The translations under genes and the position numbers were made by a program. Positions 6,660 to 13,516 of a stretch of 13,516 nucleotides of DNA are shown here, in pieces. A model generated the notes under the pieces. That model was not told where the DNA came from. It saw nothing but the letters and a program-made list of their open reading frames with translations, and did no database searches. Position 1 is the first letter of the stretch, and every line of letters starts with the position of its first letter. Where the stretch lies: the NCBI GenBank assembly GCA_029051965.1, contig JAIDJZ010000411.1:1-13516 (forward strand). Reading direction: 5' to 3'. This DNA comes from Paramuribaculum sp. (lineage in GTDB: Bacteria > Bacteroidota > Bacteroidia > Bacteroidales > Muribaculaceae).

Positions 6660-6685
6660 CATTTAAATTCAAACCGTTGTTTGTT

Positions 6686-7315
6686 ATGATTAAGAATCTG
6701 ATGTTTGATCTTGGCGGAGTGATCATGGATATCCGCCGGCAGAATTGTGTTGACGCTTTCAAAGAGCTGGGAATGGAGGATCCGGACCGTTTTCTGGGAG
6801 AGTATGCCCAGTCAGGTCCTTTTGCCGACATAGAGAACGGCACGAGCACACCCGCGATGTTTCGCGAGGCAATGCGGGGTCTGATCGGCCGCGAGGTGTC
6901 CGACGGCCAGATCGATGAGGCATTCGGCAAGTTCCTGATCGGAATCCCGCTCCACAGGCTTGAGGAGCTGCGTCGGCTCAAGGAGAAGTTCAGTCTCTAT
7001 CTGCTTTCAAACACCAATCCGATCATGTGGGCCGACGGAATCGCACGCAATTTTGCCCAGGAGGGCCACGATGTCGGTTTTTACTTCAAGGATGGCGTCA
7101 GAAGCTACAAGGCAGGAGTGATGAAGCCCGACCCAGAGATTTTCCGCATCGCCGGACGGCAGTTCGGAATCAAGCCGGAGGAGACGATTTTTCTCGACGA
7201 TTCGGAGGCCAACTGCAAAGCCGCCGAGGCTCTCGGGTTCAAGACCATATGGGTCAGACCGGGTACTGAGTTCTATCAGCTTCTGAAGGAGTTTCCCGGA
7301 TTGGAAATCAACTGA
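6686..7315 (+). CDS. HAD-superfamily phosphatase (YihX-like, subfamily IA)
   Basis: This is a 209-residue cytoplasmic phosphohydrolase. Motif I is FDLGGV, with the nucleophile Asp at residue 8. The usual second aspartate two residues later is replaced by glycine, as is common in the YihX-like branch (E. coli YihX has DLGNV). Motif II is LLSNTN (Ser108), motif III is the Lys of KPDPEIF (Lys147), and motif IV is FLDDSEAN (near 171). A helical cap lies between motifs I and II. The start at 6686 puts the first beta strand at the N-terminus; an in-frame ATG at 6629 would add 19 residues unlike the family and lies upstream of the likely transcript start. ribF follows after 15 bases. A sugar phosphate or flavin-pathway phosphate ester is possible, but the substrate cannot be told from sequence. 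Confidence 0.85.
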   Translation: MIKNLMFDLGGVIMDIRRQNCVDAFKELGMEDPDRFLGEYAQSGPFADIENGTSTPAMFREAMRGLIGREVSDGQIDEAFGKFLIGIPLHRLEELRRLKEKFSLYLLSNTNPIMWADGIARNFAQEGHDVGFYFKDGVRSYKAGVMKPDPEIFRIAGRQFGIKPEETIFLDDSEANCKAAEALGFKTIWVRPGTEFYQLLKEFPGLEIN

Positions 7316-7330
7316 TTGTGCTGACAGACA

Positions 7331-8260
7331 ATGGGTGTTATCAACGAGCCTGACAGCTGTGCCGGAAGAGTCGCGGCGATCGGTATGTTCGACGGAGTCC
7401 ATCTCGGCCACCGTTATCTGCTGGAGCATGTCGCCGCCGAGGCGCGGTCGCGATCGATGAGGTCGGCTGCCGTGACTTTTGCAGCCCATCCGGCGTCGGT
7501 TGTCGATCCGGAGCGGGTCATCCCGATGCTCTGCAGCCGCAGCGAGAGCTGCCGGAGGCTTCTCGACGGCGCGGTCGACGATGTCGTTATGCTTGAGTTC
7601 ACGGAGCAGACGCGCCGCATGACATCGCGCGAGTTCATGACGATGCTTCGCCGCGATTATGGCGTGAGAGTGCTTGTCATCGGATTCAACCATCGTTTCG
7701 GCTCAGACCGTGAACACGGTTTTGACGATTACTGCCGCTTCGGCGCGGAAGCCGGAGTTGAGATTGTCGGGGCGGCGGAGTTTCCCGGGCTGGATGTCAG
7801 TTCGTCGCTCATCCGAGAGCTTCTTGCCGCCGGTGAAGTCGGGGCGGCGGCCGACAGGCTTGGCTCTCCCTATTCGATCGAGGGCACTGTCGGTCTCGGG
7901 CGTCAGATCGGCCGCACAATCGGATTTCCTACGGCCAATGTCGAGCCGTCCGACCGGTCGCTGATCATTCCCGGAGGGGGGGTCTATGCGGCTCTGGTCG
8001 AGGATCTCTCCCACCGTCCGGGCGAGATGGTGAAAGCGATGGTCAACATCGGCTCTTGTCCGACGGTCAATTCCGATTCGGCTGTGCGCACGATCGAGGC
8101 GCATCTGCTTGGCTACGAGGGTGATCTGTATGGCCATCGTCTGAGGGTCGACTTTGTCGGGCGGATGCGTTCCGAAAAACCTTTTGATTCGCTCGAGTCG
8201 TTGCGCGGCCAGCTTTCGGCTGATGCGTCACTTGCCAGTGAAATACTCTCCGGAAGATGA
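7331..8260 (+). CDS. ribF: Bifunctional riboflavin kinase / FAD synthetase
   Basis: RibF converts riboflavin to FMN and then FMN to FAD, using ATP for both steps. The 309-residue protein has the usual length. The N-terminal FAD synthetase (nucleotidyltransferase) domain shows IGMFDGVHLGH (17-27), GFNHRFG (118-124) and the conserved VSSSLIRELL (156-165). The C-terminal flavokinase domain shows GRTIGFPTAN (194-203), AMVNIGSCPTV (236-246) and the closing EAHLLGYEGDLYG...LRVDFVGRMRSEKPFDS pattern. It sits between a HAD phosphatase (15 bases upstream) and a protein kinase whose start codon comes one base after the ribF stop. All three genes appear to form one transcript. The neighbouring HAD enzyme might dephosphorylate a riboflavin precursor, but this is only context. 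Recognition is firm. Confidence 0.96.
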   Translation: MGVINEPDSCAGRVAAIGMFDGVHLGHRYLLEHVAAEARSRSMRSAAVTFAAHPASVVDPERVIPMLCSRSESCRRLLDGAVDDVVMLEFTEQTRRMTSREFMTMLRRDYGVRVLVIGFNHRFGSDREHGFDDYCRFGAEAGVEIVGAAEFPGLDVSSSLIRELLAAGEVGAAADRLGSPYSIEGTVGLGRQIGRTIGFPTANVEPSDRSLIIPGGGVYAALVEDLSHRPGEMVKAMVNIGSCPTVNSDSAVRTIEAHLLGYEGDLYGHRLRVDFVGRMRSEKPFDSLESLRGQLSADASLASEILSGR

Positions 8261-8261
8261 T

Positions 8262-9521
8262 ATGGAGCCGTCGGTTTCGAATTCGGTGATGCTTCCGCTT
8301 GAGGGTGCTGACGGGCTTGGCGAGAAGCTGGTCGAAATCCCGACGCGCGGTTTCAGTCAGCTGTGGAAAACGGTTCGCTACGGGCGGCGGTTTCTCCTGA
8401 AGGGTCTTAAGCCAGACTACCGGCAGAAGGCGGAGTTTCAGGCGTTGCTGCGCAAGGAGTTCGAACTGGCCATGCGTCTTGATCATCCCGGAGTGGTCCG
8501 GGTCTGGGGCCTTGAGGAAAATGCTGTGGCCGGATTGTGTATCGTCATGGAATATATTGAAGGCGATACGCTTAAGTCGCTTATGGATCAGGGCGTGGCT
8601 GATGAGGCAGTCTGCCGCGGGATTGCCCTGCGGCTTGTCGATGCGGTGGCTTATATCCATGAGTCGGGTGTCAGTCATCGTGATCTGAAGCCCGACAATG
8701 TGATGGTGGCCCGACGCGACCGGCGTCCGGTGCTGATCGATTTCGGTCTTGGCGACAGTGACGATTACGTCATTCTTAAACCGTCGTCGGCAACGCGCAG
8801 CTACGGTGCGCCCGAACAGCTCGACGGATCGCAGGGCGATGAACGCTCCGACATCTATTCTCTCGGACGTATTCTCACAGAACTTTCGCTACCGGCAGAG
8901 TGGAGCGGCGTCATCGGCCGTTGTCTTGCCGCTGAGCCGTCCGAACGTCCGACGGCTGCTGAAATCCTCGCGGTCATGCGCGAAAGCCGTCAGCGGCGCC
9001 GCAAATGGATTCCTTATGCAGCCGGAACTGCGATAGCCGTGGCGGGACTGCTGACATCATTCCTCATTCGCCGGGAAGCGGGAATCAGTGATGTTGCCGG
9101 GGGTGCTGCGGTGCGCGACACGGTAGTAGAGGTCAGGACCGTCCATGACACGGTCCATGACACGGTCTATGTCGCGGCGTCGGAGGATGCGTCGGTTCGT
9201 GCCGCCGTGCCTCCTGTGTCAGTCCAGACATCTCCGGCGGCAGCCGGAGGTGCGGGGAGTTCTTCGGGTGGTGTCGATGCGCTCTATGAAGCGATGTGGG
9301 CTGAAGCCCGTCCGATAGTGGTCAGCTGCAAGAAGGAATATGAGGCGGTGACTGATGTGATGGAGGGGATGGCGCTGATCGAGGCCCGCGACAAAAAGCT
9401 CCGGGCTTTGCTCGACCGCTTTATGTCGAGTCCGGAGGTTGCGTCGCTGCCGCAGTCGGCCCGCGACAAATATGAATATGCTTTCTGGTTTAAAGTCGCT
9501 CAGGTGGTCTCGGGACAATGA
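8262..9521 (+). CDS. Membrane-anchored Hanks-type Ser/Thr protein kinase
   Basis: This 419-residue kinase has its catalytic domain in the cytoplasm. FLLKGLK carries the ATP-anchoring lysine (Lys47), a Glu of helix C lies near residue 66, HRDLKPDN is at 139-146, the metal-binding DFG at 160-162, and GAPEQ at 182-186. The catalytic residues are therefore complete. The glycine-rich loop expected around residues 28-42 is not recognisable, and the C-lobe is compact. After a basic stretch (RQRRRK) comes one membrane span (about 250-268), then an extracytoplasmic part of about 150 residues with a DTVxxVxxVHDTVHDTVY repeat, an Ala/Gly/Ser-rich linker and a helical end. I start at the ATG at 8262, one base after the ribF stop. 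An earlier in-frame ATG (8223) would overlap ribF and add an unconserved-looking leader. Its targets are unknown. Confidence 0.87.
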   Translation: MEPSVSNSVMLPLEGADGLGEKLVEIPTRGFSQLWKTVRYGRRFLLKGLKPDYRQKAEFQALLRKEFELAMRLDHPGVVRVWGLEENAVAGLCIVMEYIEGDTLKSLMDQGVADEAVCRGIALRLVDAVAYIHESGVSHRDLKPDNVMVARRDRRPVLIDFGLGDSDDYVILKPSSATRSYGAPEQLDGSQGDERSDIYSLGRILTELSLPAEWSGVIGRCLAAEPSERPTAAEILAVMRESRQRRRKWIPYAAGTAIAVAGLLTSFLIRREAGISDVAGGAAVRDTVVEVRTVHDTVHDTVYVAASEDASVRAAVPPVSVQTSPAAAGGAGSSSGGVDALYEAMWAEARPIVVSCKKEYEAVTDVMEGMALIEARDKKLRALLDRFMSSPEVASLPQSARDKYEYAFWFKVAQVVSGQ

Positions 9522-9551
9522 GTCCGACGTGGAGGCGAGACCGCGTCTGGA

Positions 9552-10142
9552 TCAGAGAAGTTCGAAGCGGATTCCGGAGCGTGTCCCGGCGACGTAGGTC
9601 ATCATTTCTTCGCCGGACCGGTTTACGCGGCTGAAATAGAGGGGCGCGTTCTGTGTCATTGATCCGCATTCGACCCGGTCGCCGCTCTGGAGCTTTCCTT
9701 TGACGGATTCGATGACTTCAAAAGCGGTGCCTTCGATGTGGCGCAGCCGGCACAGGCGTCCGGGTTCCCATCTGACCATCACTTCCGCGCCCGAATCGAG
9801 CGAGGCGCAGTCGAGGGTCTGGCCAATGTATGTTGCCGACTGAAAGTGGGTCGCGCGATCGAGAAAGTCCTCGTAGTCGCGGTAGCCGATGAAGCGGGCC
9901 AGCACACAGAGGGTGTAGCGCCCCGGGAGATATTCTTTGCCTGTGTCGCGAATGTAGCCCCAAGTCCGCTTGAGGGTAGTGGCGCTTAGAGACAGGCGTG
10001 AGTGCTCGCGGATCGCATCGGCGAGGTAGTTGAAGTCGGCTGGTGTCTTAATACGCCGGTCGATAAATGTTTCCACGGCCTGGCGCAGTTCACTTACTCC
10101 TTCACGGGTTATTTTATGTGGGTCAACTGGCATGTCTGGCAA
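9552..10142 (-). CDS. Bacteroidetes-specific regulator-like protein (LSxxTLKRxWGY family), function unknown
   Basis: The protein has 196 residues. The N-terminal half contains LSATTLKRTWGY (52-63) and TLCVLARFIGYRDYEDF (77-93). This pattern recurs in many uncharacterised Bacteroidetes proteins and looks like a helix-turn-helix or helical recognition domain. The second half (about 104-196) is beta-rich, like a small barrel, with no motif I recognise. There is no signal peptide, so it is probably cytoplasmic. It converges with the protein kinase gene (30 bases between the stop codons) and diverges from the large secreted protein, with 228 bases between them, so it may regulate either one. The start at 10142 is followed by another ATG at 10133; the likely promoter is so close that the transcript would be almost leaderless, which makes 10133 a fair alternative. 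Assigning DNA binding is inference. Confidence 0.7.
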   Translation of the reverse strand: MPDMPVDPHKITREGVSELRQAVETFIDRRIKTPADFNYLADAIREHSRLSLSATTLKRTWGYIRDTGKEYLPGRYTLCVLARFIGYRDYEDFLDRATHFQSATYIGQTLDCASLDSGAEVMVRWEPGRLCRLRHIEGTAFEVIESVKGKLQSGDRVECGSMTQNAPLYFSRVNRSGEEMMTYVAGTRSGIRFELL

Positions 10143-10149
10143 ATTTTTA

Positions 10150-10158
10150 GCAAATTTA
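10150..10158 (-). promoter_or_regulatory. -7 promoter element of the regulator-like gene
   Basis: On the minus strand TAAATTTGC matches TAnnTTTGC exactly. It ends only 7 bases before the ATG at 10142, so the transcript would begin at or next to that start codon. Just upstream of the expected -33 position lies a 10-base-period direct repeat, TCCACTTT (10184-10191 and 10194-10201). Confidence 0.45.
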
Positions 10159-10183
10159 AAGAAAATCCCGCTATTATGGTTAG

Positions 10184-10201
10184 TCCACTTTGTTCCACTT
10201 T
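10184..10201. repeat. Direct repeat TCCACTTT, 10-base period, in the divergent promoter region
   Basis: Two copies of TCCACTTT start 10 bases apart, which is one helical turn, so both would face the same side of the DNA. They lie just upstream of the -33 position of the regulator-like gene. This geometry suits a dimeric or cooperative DNA-binding protein. Binding is not shown. Confidence 0.45.
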
Positions 10202-10270
10202 TCGCTGCTCAGGCGGTGACTGCCGGCTGCGGACGACTCCCGAGAGTGGGGCAGCATGAGGTCCGGCGGG

Positions 10271-10286
10271 GTTAATAATTGTTAAT
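10271..10286. repeat. Direct repeat GTTAAT, 10-base period, upstream of the secreted-protein promoter
   Basis: GTTAAT occurs at 10271-10276 and again at 10281-10286, again one helical turn apart. The pair lies 26 bases upstream of the -33 TTTG of the secreted-protein promoter. The overlapping TTAATAATTGTTAA is also nearly self-complementary. It is a candidate operator or just AT-rich sequence. Confidence 0.35.
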
Positions 10287-10312
10287 CTGTGGAGCAGAAC
10301 GCCGGAGTGTTG

Positions 10313-10343
10313 TTTGCAATTGGCTGGATCTTAAATAACTTTA
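10313..10343 (+). promoter_or_regulatory. Promoter of the large secreted protein gene
   Basis: TTTG (10313-10316), a 19-base spacer and TAACTTTA (10336-10343) match the two-part Bacteroidetes promoter (TTTG-N19-TAnnTTTG) with one mismatch. The predicted start of transcription is near 10350, about 20 bases before the ATG at 10371. Confidence 0.55.
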
Positions 10344-10370
10344 CACAGAATTATAAATCTCGCAAAAGAC

Positions 10371-13256
10371 ATGAAGGATTACACACAAAGCTGCATCACA
10401 TTTCTGATCGCCCCGTTTTTATTTTTTGCATCATTATCCACATCGGCCCAGAATCCCGGTTTCAGACGGCAGACGGTTGTCGACACGGCGGCAGCCGTCG
10501 GAATGATGAAAGAGCATATCGACAGACTCAACCGTCCGACAATCGACAGAGTCGCGCGGTTGAAAGATTCGACATCGCGGCTCATGGCTGAGAGGCAGGT
10601 CTTTGCCGACAGTCTGTCGCCGGTTGTGGATCTGCTGGATCATTTTGCGGTGAAAATCAAGGATAAGGAGCTGGCTGCGGCCTATCTCGCCTATTTTACG
10701 GATGTGTTTGACCGCTCGCCGCAGAAAAGCATTCTCGCGATGGCTAAGGAGAAGGATGTCGAAAAGGCACTCCGGAACAAGAATCCGGAAAGGGCGGTCG
10801 CGGAACTGACCGCCAAGCTCAGAGAGAAAGTTCTGAAGCGGATTTCGAAAGGGGAACTCGATGCGCCATTTATCCACGACACGCTGGTCGGGCGGCAGAG
10901 CCGCTACCGCGGAGCTGTTGCGCTGATCGACAGAATGATCGGAGAGAATCGCGAGGAGATCGGCCGATGTGAGGCTTCTGTTGTGAAAATGCCGGCATTT
11001 GATTACCGGAAGTTTGCGGAGATCACAGGCGAGACCGAATGCCCGACCAAGCAGATCCGCACGGCGGTCAGCGATCCGAACTACCGCAGCTATGAGCAAC
11101 TGGCTGCGCAGTTTCCCGCCGCAGCATTGAAAAGTGTCGGCGGACGTTTCAACGGCATCATAGCCGACCGCGTTGCCGTTTTTCCCTATGGAGAGGGAAC
11201 GCCGGGAAAATCAGATCTTACTTGGGAGGAAGGGTTTTTCTACAAGCGTGCAGTGGTGAAGAGTGAGAATGGAACGATGGCAGATCTCATTGTTGAGCCG
11301 ATATTAGATGACCGATTCTTTTATTCTGAAAACGATGGGTTGGCAGATCTGGAGTTGATGTTATTGATGGAGACATGGGGGATCGGTGAGAGTCCGAAGG
11401 GTGGCTTGGAGTTGATTTTCAGTCATTCATGTGGTGTCGAGTCTTATACCATCGCTGAGGAAAATGCAAAATGGGTCAAAAAGGAACCGATGAATGCGAT
11501 GTATCTCAGCTACAGTAAGAGCCGGAAACTGTGGGATGATGTTTTAAAGGAGAAAGGCTTCGAAAGGGAGGCAAAAAAGTTCTCTTATAAAGTTGAATAT
11601 TGTGATGATTACAAAGGTGAAACCGAGATACTCTGGTTTCCGGTATTCTATCGTGACATTCAATTTAAAACGGTTTTTAAAAGTCCGGATTTGCCCGATC
11701 TTGTTGTACCGGCTGTCGGTTTAAAAGGCTTTTATGTGGCGGAGAATGCATTCGGACAAAGAAATGACGGATTGGCCGTTGTTTATGAAGGAACTGCTTC
11801 AACTGGTGGCTCATATGTTGAACTTTATGAAATCAGCCTGAGTGACGATGTGTGGATTAGAAGATTGAATGGAAATGATACGCATGAATGTCTGTATTGG
11901 GTGTTGGTCTATACGAGTGCCAATGATCCTGAGACTGGCGACGGCAGATGGGTCAAGCTTACTGGAGATATTGATGGAAATATTGACAACTTTGCAATGC
12001 CTGATGAGGTGGAAAGATATGTTGTTGCCGACAAAGAAGGAAGAGAACAAAAACTTACATTGATCCATTTTTGGGATGAGGGTTATGATGCCTATCTGGG
12101 CGAGAGATATGTAGGCAGAGTCTCGCCTCAATGGAAGAAGCGGTTGAGCCTGTCCTGGGGCGAGAAGGGCAGGAATGTCCGAAGCGATGTGCCGAAGTCT
12201 TTGTTGCCTTCGTTTGAGGTTCTCAAAGGGTCTCTTTTAGGTGATGGCGATGTGGTGGAGTATTACTCTGGATCTTGTGGAGAGGATATTGAACTATGGC
12301 TGGTTCAGAATGGTGAAAATGACAAGGTCCGGTTGGAAATAGCCGGGGTGAGTTACATCGGGAAGGCTGCGCCGATGATGTCAATGGATGAGTGTTTTAG
12401 GGATGAGGATGCGACGGTTTGCTCCAACGAGCTGCCCCCGTTTGTCGGCAAGGGCAGCGGGTCAGCCTGCAATCTGGTTCTGACGGCAAGTCAGGCGGCA
12501 GACCTGCTCAAGGGTGTAGTGTTTGGCAAGGATGATGCGGTCAAGTCGGCTAAAATCATTGCGACTTCACGGCTCGGAAAGAACTGGATGGTGGAGTTTG
12601 ATGTCAATGGCGGCTCGCTCTATGACGCGATCTACACTCCTGAGGGCAAGCTGCTTGATGCGGTCTATCTGGGCTTCGTACCTTCGGACGGCGAGGCGTC
12701 GGATGATGGCGACGACATGATGCCGAGGGAATATTCGCGTGTGAAGCGGACCGGTCCGCGCGAGATCAGTCTGGTCGTGTTCCGGTCGGTTAAGGACGAC
12801 TACGGATGGAACACCTATCACCATCGGTTCCAGTATAAGATGACCGACGAGGCGTTTCTGCTTGAGCGTTGCGAATGGAATTTCCCCGAGTCGGCCAATC
12901 CGTATAAGTGGGCTTATATCGATCCGTTTGGGTTTCTGTGCCGTTTTCCGGCGAGCTGCACGCCCTGGTCGCTGCTGGACAAATTGGGCAGCCGTGTAGA
13001 CGGAGAGAATGCCGAGGGGTTCTGGGAGGATTCAATGTGTTCGCTCTACAGAAGAAACCCGGCGGCTTTCTTTGAACGCGCGCTGGCAGACCACAGATAT
13101 GGTCGTGAGGCAGAGAGTGCGGTTCTCAGATTCCTGACCAACGATTCAGAGATGGCTCTCGAACCGGGAGAACTGCAGCGGGATCTGGACGCGCTGCCTA
13201 ACCGCACGACGCGCAATGCCGTCATGCGCTATCTTCAGTCGGAAGCCGGGAAATGA
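10371..13256 (+). CDS. Large secreted protein of unknown function, compositionally mosaic
   Basis: I do not recognise the family of this 961-residue protein. It has a signal peptide (about 1-26, hydrophobic FLIAPFLFFASLSTSA, cleavage before QNPG), so it is exported, and no lipobox or later membrane span is evident. Residues about 40-210 are mostly charged helices with coiled-coil character. About 280-660 is rich in aromatic and acidic residues and is probably beta-structured. About 690-830 again looks beta-rich, and the last 80 residues are helical. There is no obvious type IX C-terminal signal. The DNA for about residues 280-680 is far more AT-rich (35-38% GC in three 60-base rows counted) than the ends (62-65% GC in two rows), with many TTG/TTA leucine codons. 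It is divergent from the regulator-like gene. Periplasmic or outer-membrane location is inference. Confidence 0.72.
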   Translation: MKDYTQSCITFLIAPFLFFASLSTSAQNPGFRRQTVVDTAAAVGMMKEHIDRLNRPTIDRVARLKDSTSRLMAERQVFADSLSPVVDLLDHFAVKIKDKELAAAYLAYFTDVFDRSPQKSILAMAKEKDVEKALRNKNPERAVAELTAKLREKVLKRISKGELDAPFIHDTLVGRQSRYRGAVALIDRMIGENREEIGRCEASVVKMPAFDYRKFAEITGETECPTKQIRTAVSDPNYRSYEQLAAQFPAAALKSVGGRFNGIIADRVAVFPYGEGTPGKSDLTWEEGFFYKRAVVKSENGTMADLIVEPILDDRFFYSENDGLADLELMLLMETWGIGESPKGGLELIFSHSCGVESYTIAEENAKWVKKEPMNAMYLSYSKSRKLWDDVLKEKGFEREAKKFSYKVEYCDDYKGETEILWFPVFYRDIQFKTVFKSPDLPDLVVPAVGLKGFYVAENAFGQRNDGLAVVYEGTASTGGSYVELYEISLSDDVWIRRLNGNDTHECLYWVLVYTSANDPETGDGRWVKLTGDIDGNIDNFAMPDEVERYVVADKEGREQKLTLIHFWDEGYDAYLGERYVGRVSPQWKKRLSLSWGEKGRNVRSDVPKSLLPSFEVLKGSLLGDGDVVEYYSGSCGEDIELWLVQNGENDKVRLEIAGVSYIGKAAPMMSMDECFRDEDATVCSNELPPFVGKGSGSACNLVLTASQAADLLKGVVFGKDDAVKSAKIIATSRLGKNWMVEFDVNGGSLYDAIYTPEGKLLDAVYLGFVPSDGEASDDGDDMMPREYSRVKRTGPREISLVVFRSVKDDYGWNTYHHRFQYKMTDEAFLLERCEWNFPESANPYKWAYIDPFGFLCRFPASCTPWSLLDKLGSRVDGENAEGFWEDSMCSLYRRNPAAFFERALADHRYGREAESAVLRFLTNDSEMALEPGELQRDLDALPNRTTRNAVMRYLQSEAGK

Positions 13257-13273
13257 TGTCCTGAAAGGTTGTG

Positions 13274-13293
13274 TCTATTATGTGTATAATAGA
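13274..13293 (+). terminator. Weak hairpin after the secreted-protein gene
   Basis: TCTATTAT (13274-13281) pairs with ATAATAGA (13286-13293) around a GTGT loop, 17 bases after the stop codon, and TTGTTGT follows. The stem is almost all A-T pairs and the tail is interrupted, so this is at best a weak terminator. Confidence 0.35.
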
Positions 13294-13448
13294 TTGTTGT
13301 CCAATGCGTTGTATGAGAAAATGTTGGTATACGTAAAATAAATCTATATCAGACACACTTGATCGATGGTCGAAGATCATGTATAAACACAAAGAATTCC
13401 TTGAATATGATAGTCTCAAACTCAAATATTCTTAAATTTGATTCAATA

Positions 13449-13483
13449 AAATTCAAACGCCCTCTTAGAGAGTGTTTGAATTT
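13449..13483. terminator. Hairpin with 10-base perfect stem, possible terminator of either strand
   Basis: AAATTCAAAC (13449-13458) pairs with GTTTGAATTT (13474-13483). Inside, CTCT (13462-13465) pairs with AGAG (13469-13472). AT-rich flanks lie on both sides but there is no long T run. It may end the transcript of the secreted-protein gene or of a convergent gene outside the window. The rest of 13257-13516 holds no recognisable gene. Confidence 0.35.
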
Positions 13484-13516
13484 AAACCGCGTTAACAGTA
13501 ATACGCATGAACGGCA

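Noticed and set aside
6629..6685. Upstream start of the HAD phosphatase
   Set aside because: It lies before the likely transcript start and adds residues not expected ahead of motif I.
8154..8261. Upstream starts of the protein kinase inside ribF
   Set aside because: They would encode a leader in a shifted frame of ribF; the ATG one base after the ribF stop is the simpler choice.

Overview
The window looks like a chromosomal stretch from a member of Bacteroidales. Coding GC is moderately high and spacers are AT-rich, so a Muribaculaceae-like gut lineage is possible, but that rank is inference. Support comes from repeated Bacteroidetes-type promoter elements (TAnnTTTG, sometimes with TTTG about 19-20 bases upstream), few Shine-Dalgarno sequences, and lineage-typical proteins: a TGS/ThrRS-like nucleoside kinase, a secreted endonuclease I with a type IX-like C-terminal tail, and an 'LSxxTLKRxWGY' regulator-like protein. 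There is no sign of phage, IS element, CRISPR, tRNA or rRNA.

Layout. Positions 137-2620 (+) hold a family 2 glycosyltransferase of the LPS-core type, followed by a nucleoside kinase. Positions 2603-4253 (-) hold an Lrp/AsnC regulator followed by a membrane acyltransferase, whose 3' end overlaps the nucleoside kinase tail to tail by 18 bases. Positions 4254-4820 have no convincing protein gene. They carry the lrp promoter region and, on the + strand, a strongly structured stretch with a promoter-like element in front and a strong bidirectional hairpin terminator behind; I read this as a candidate stand-alone non-coding RNA of about 320 nt. Positions 4821-6485 (-) hold the secreted endonuclease I. 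Divergent from it, 6686-9521 (+) form a tight operon: HAD phosphatase, RibF and a membrane-anchored Ser/Thr kinase. The kinase converges on a small regulator-like gene (9552-10142, -). That gene is divergent from a 961-residue secreted protein of unknown function (10371-13256, +), whose middle third is much more AT-rich than its ends. The last 260 bases are AT-rich spacer with two hairpins.

How the parts fit. The glycosyltransferase and acyltransferase suggest surface polysaccharide or LPS modification. The nucleoside kinase, HAD enzyme and RibF are housekeeping metabolism. The kinase, regulator-like protein and large secreted protein sit together and could form an envelope-signalling group, but adjacency is the only evidence. 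The most promising undescribed element is the structured RNA at about 4492-4809. Several of its helices use G-U pairs that work only if the + strand is transcribed.
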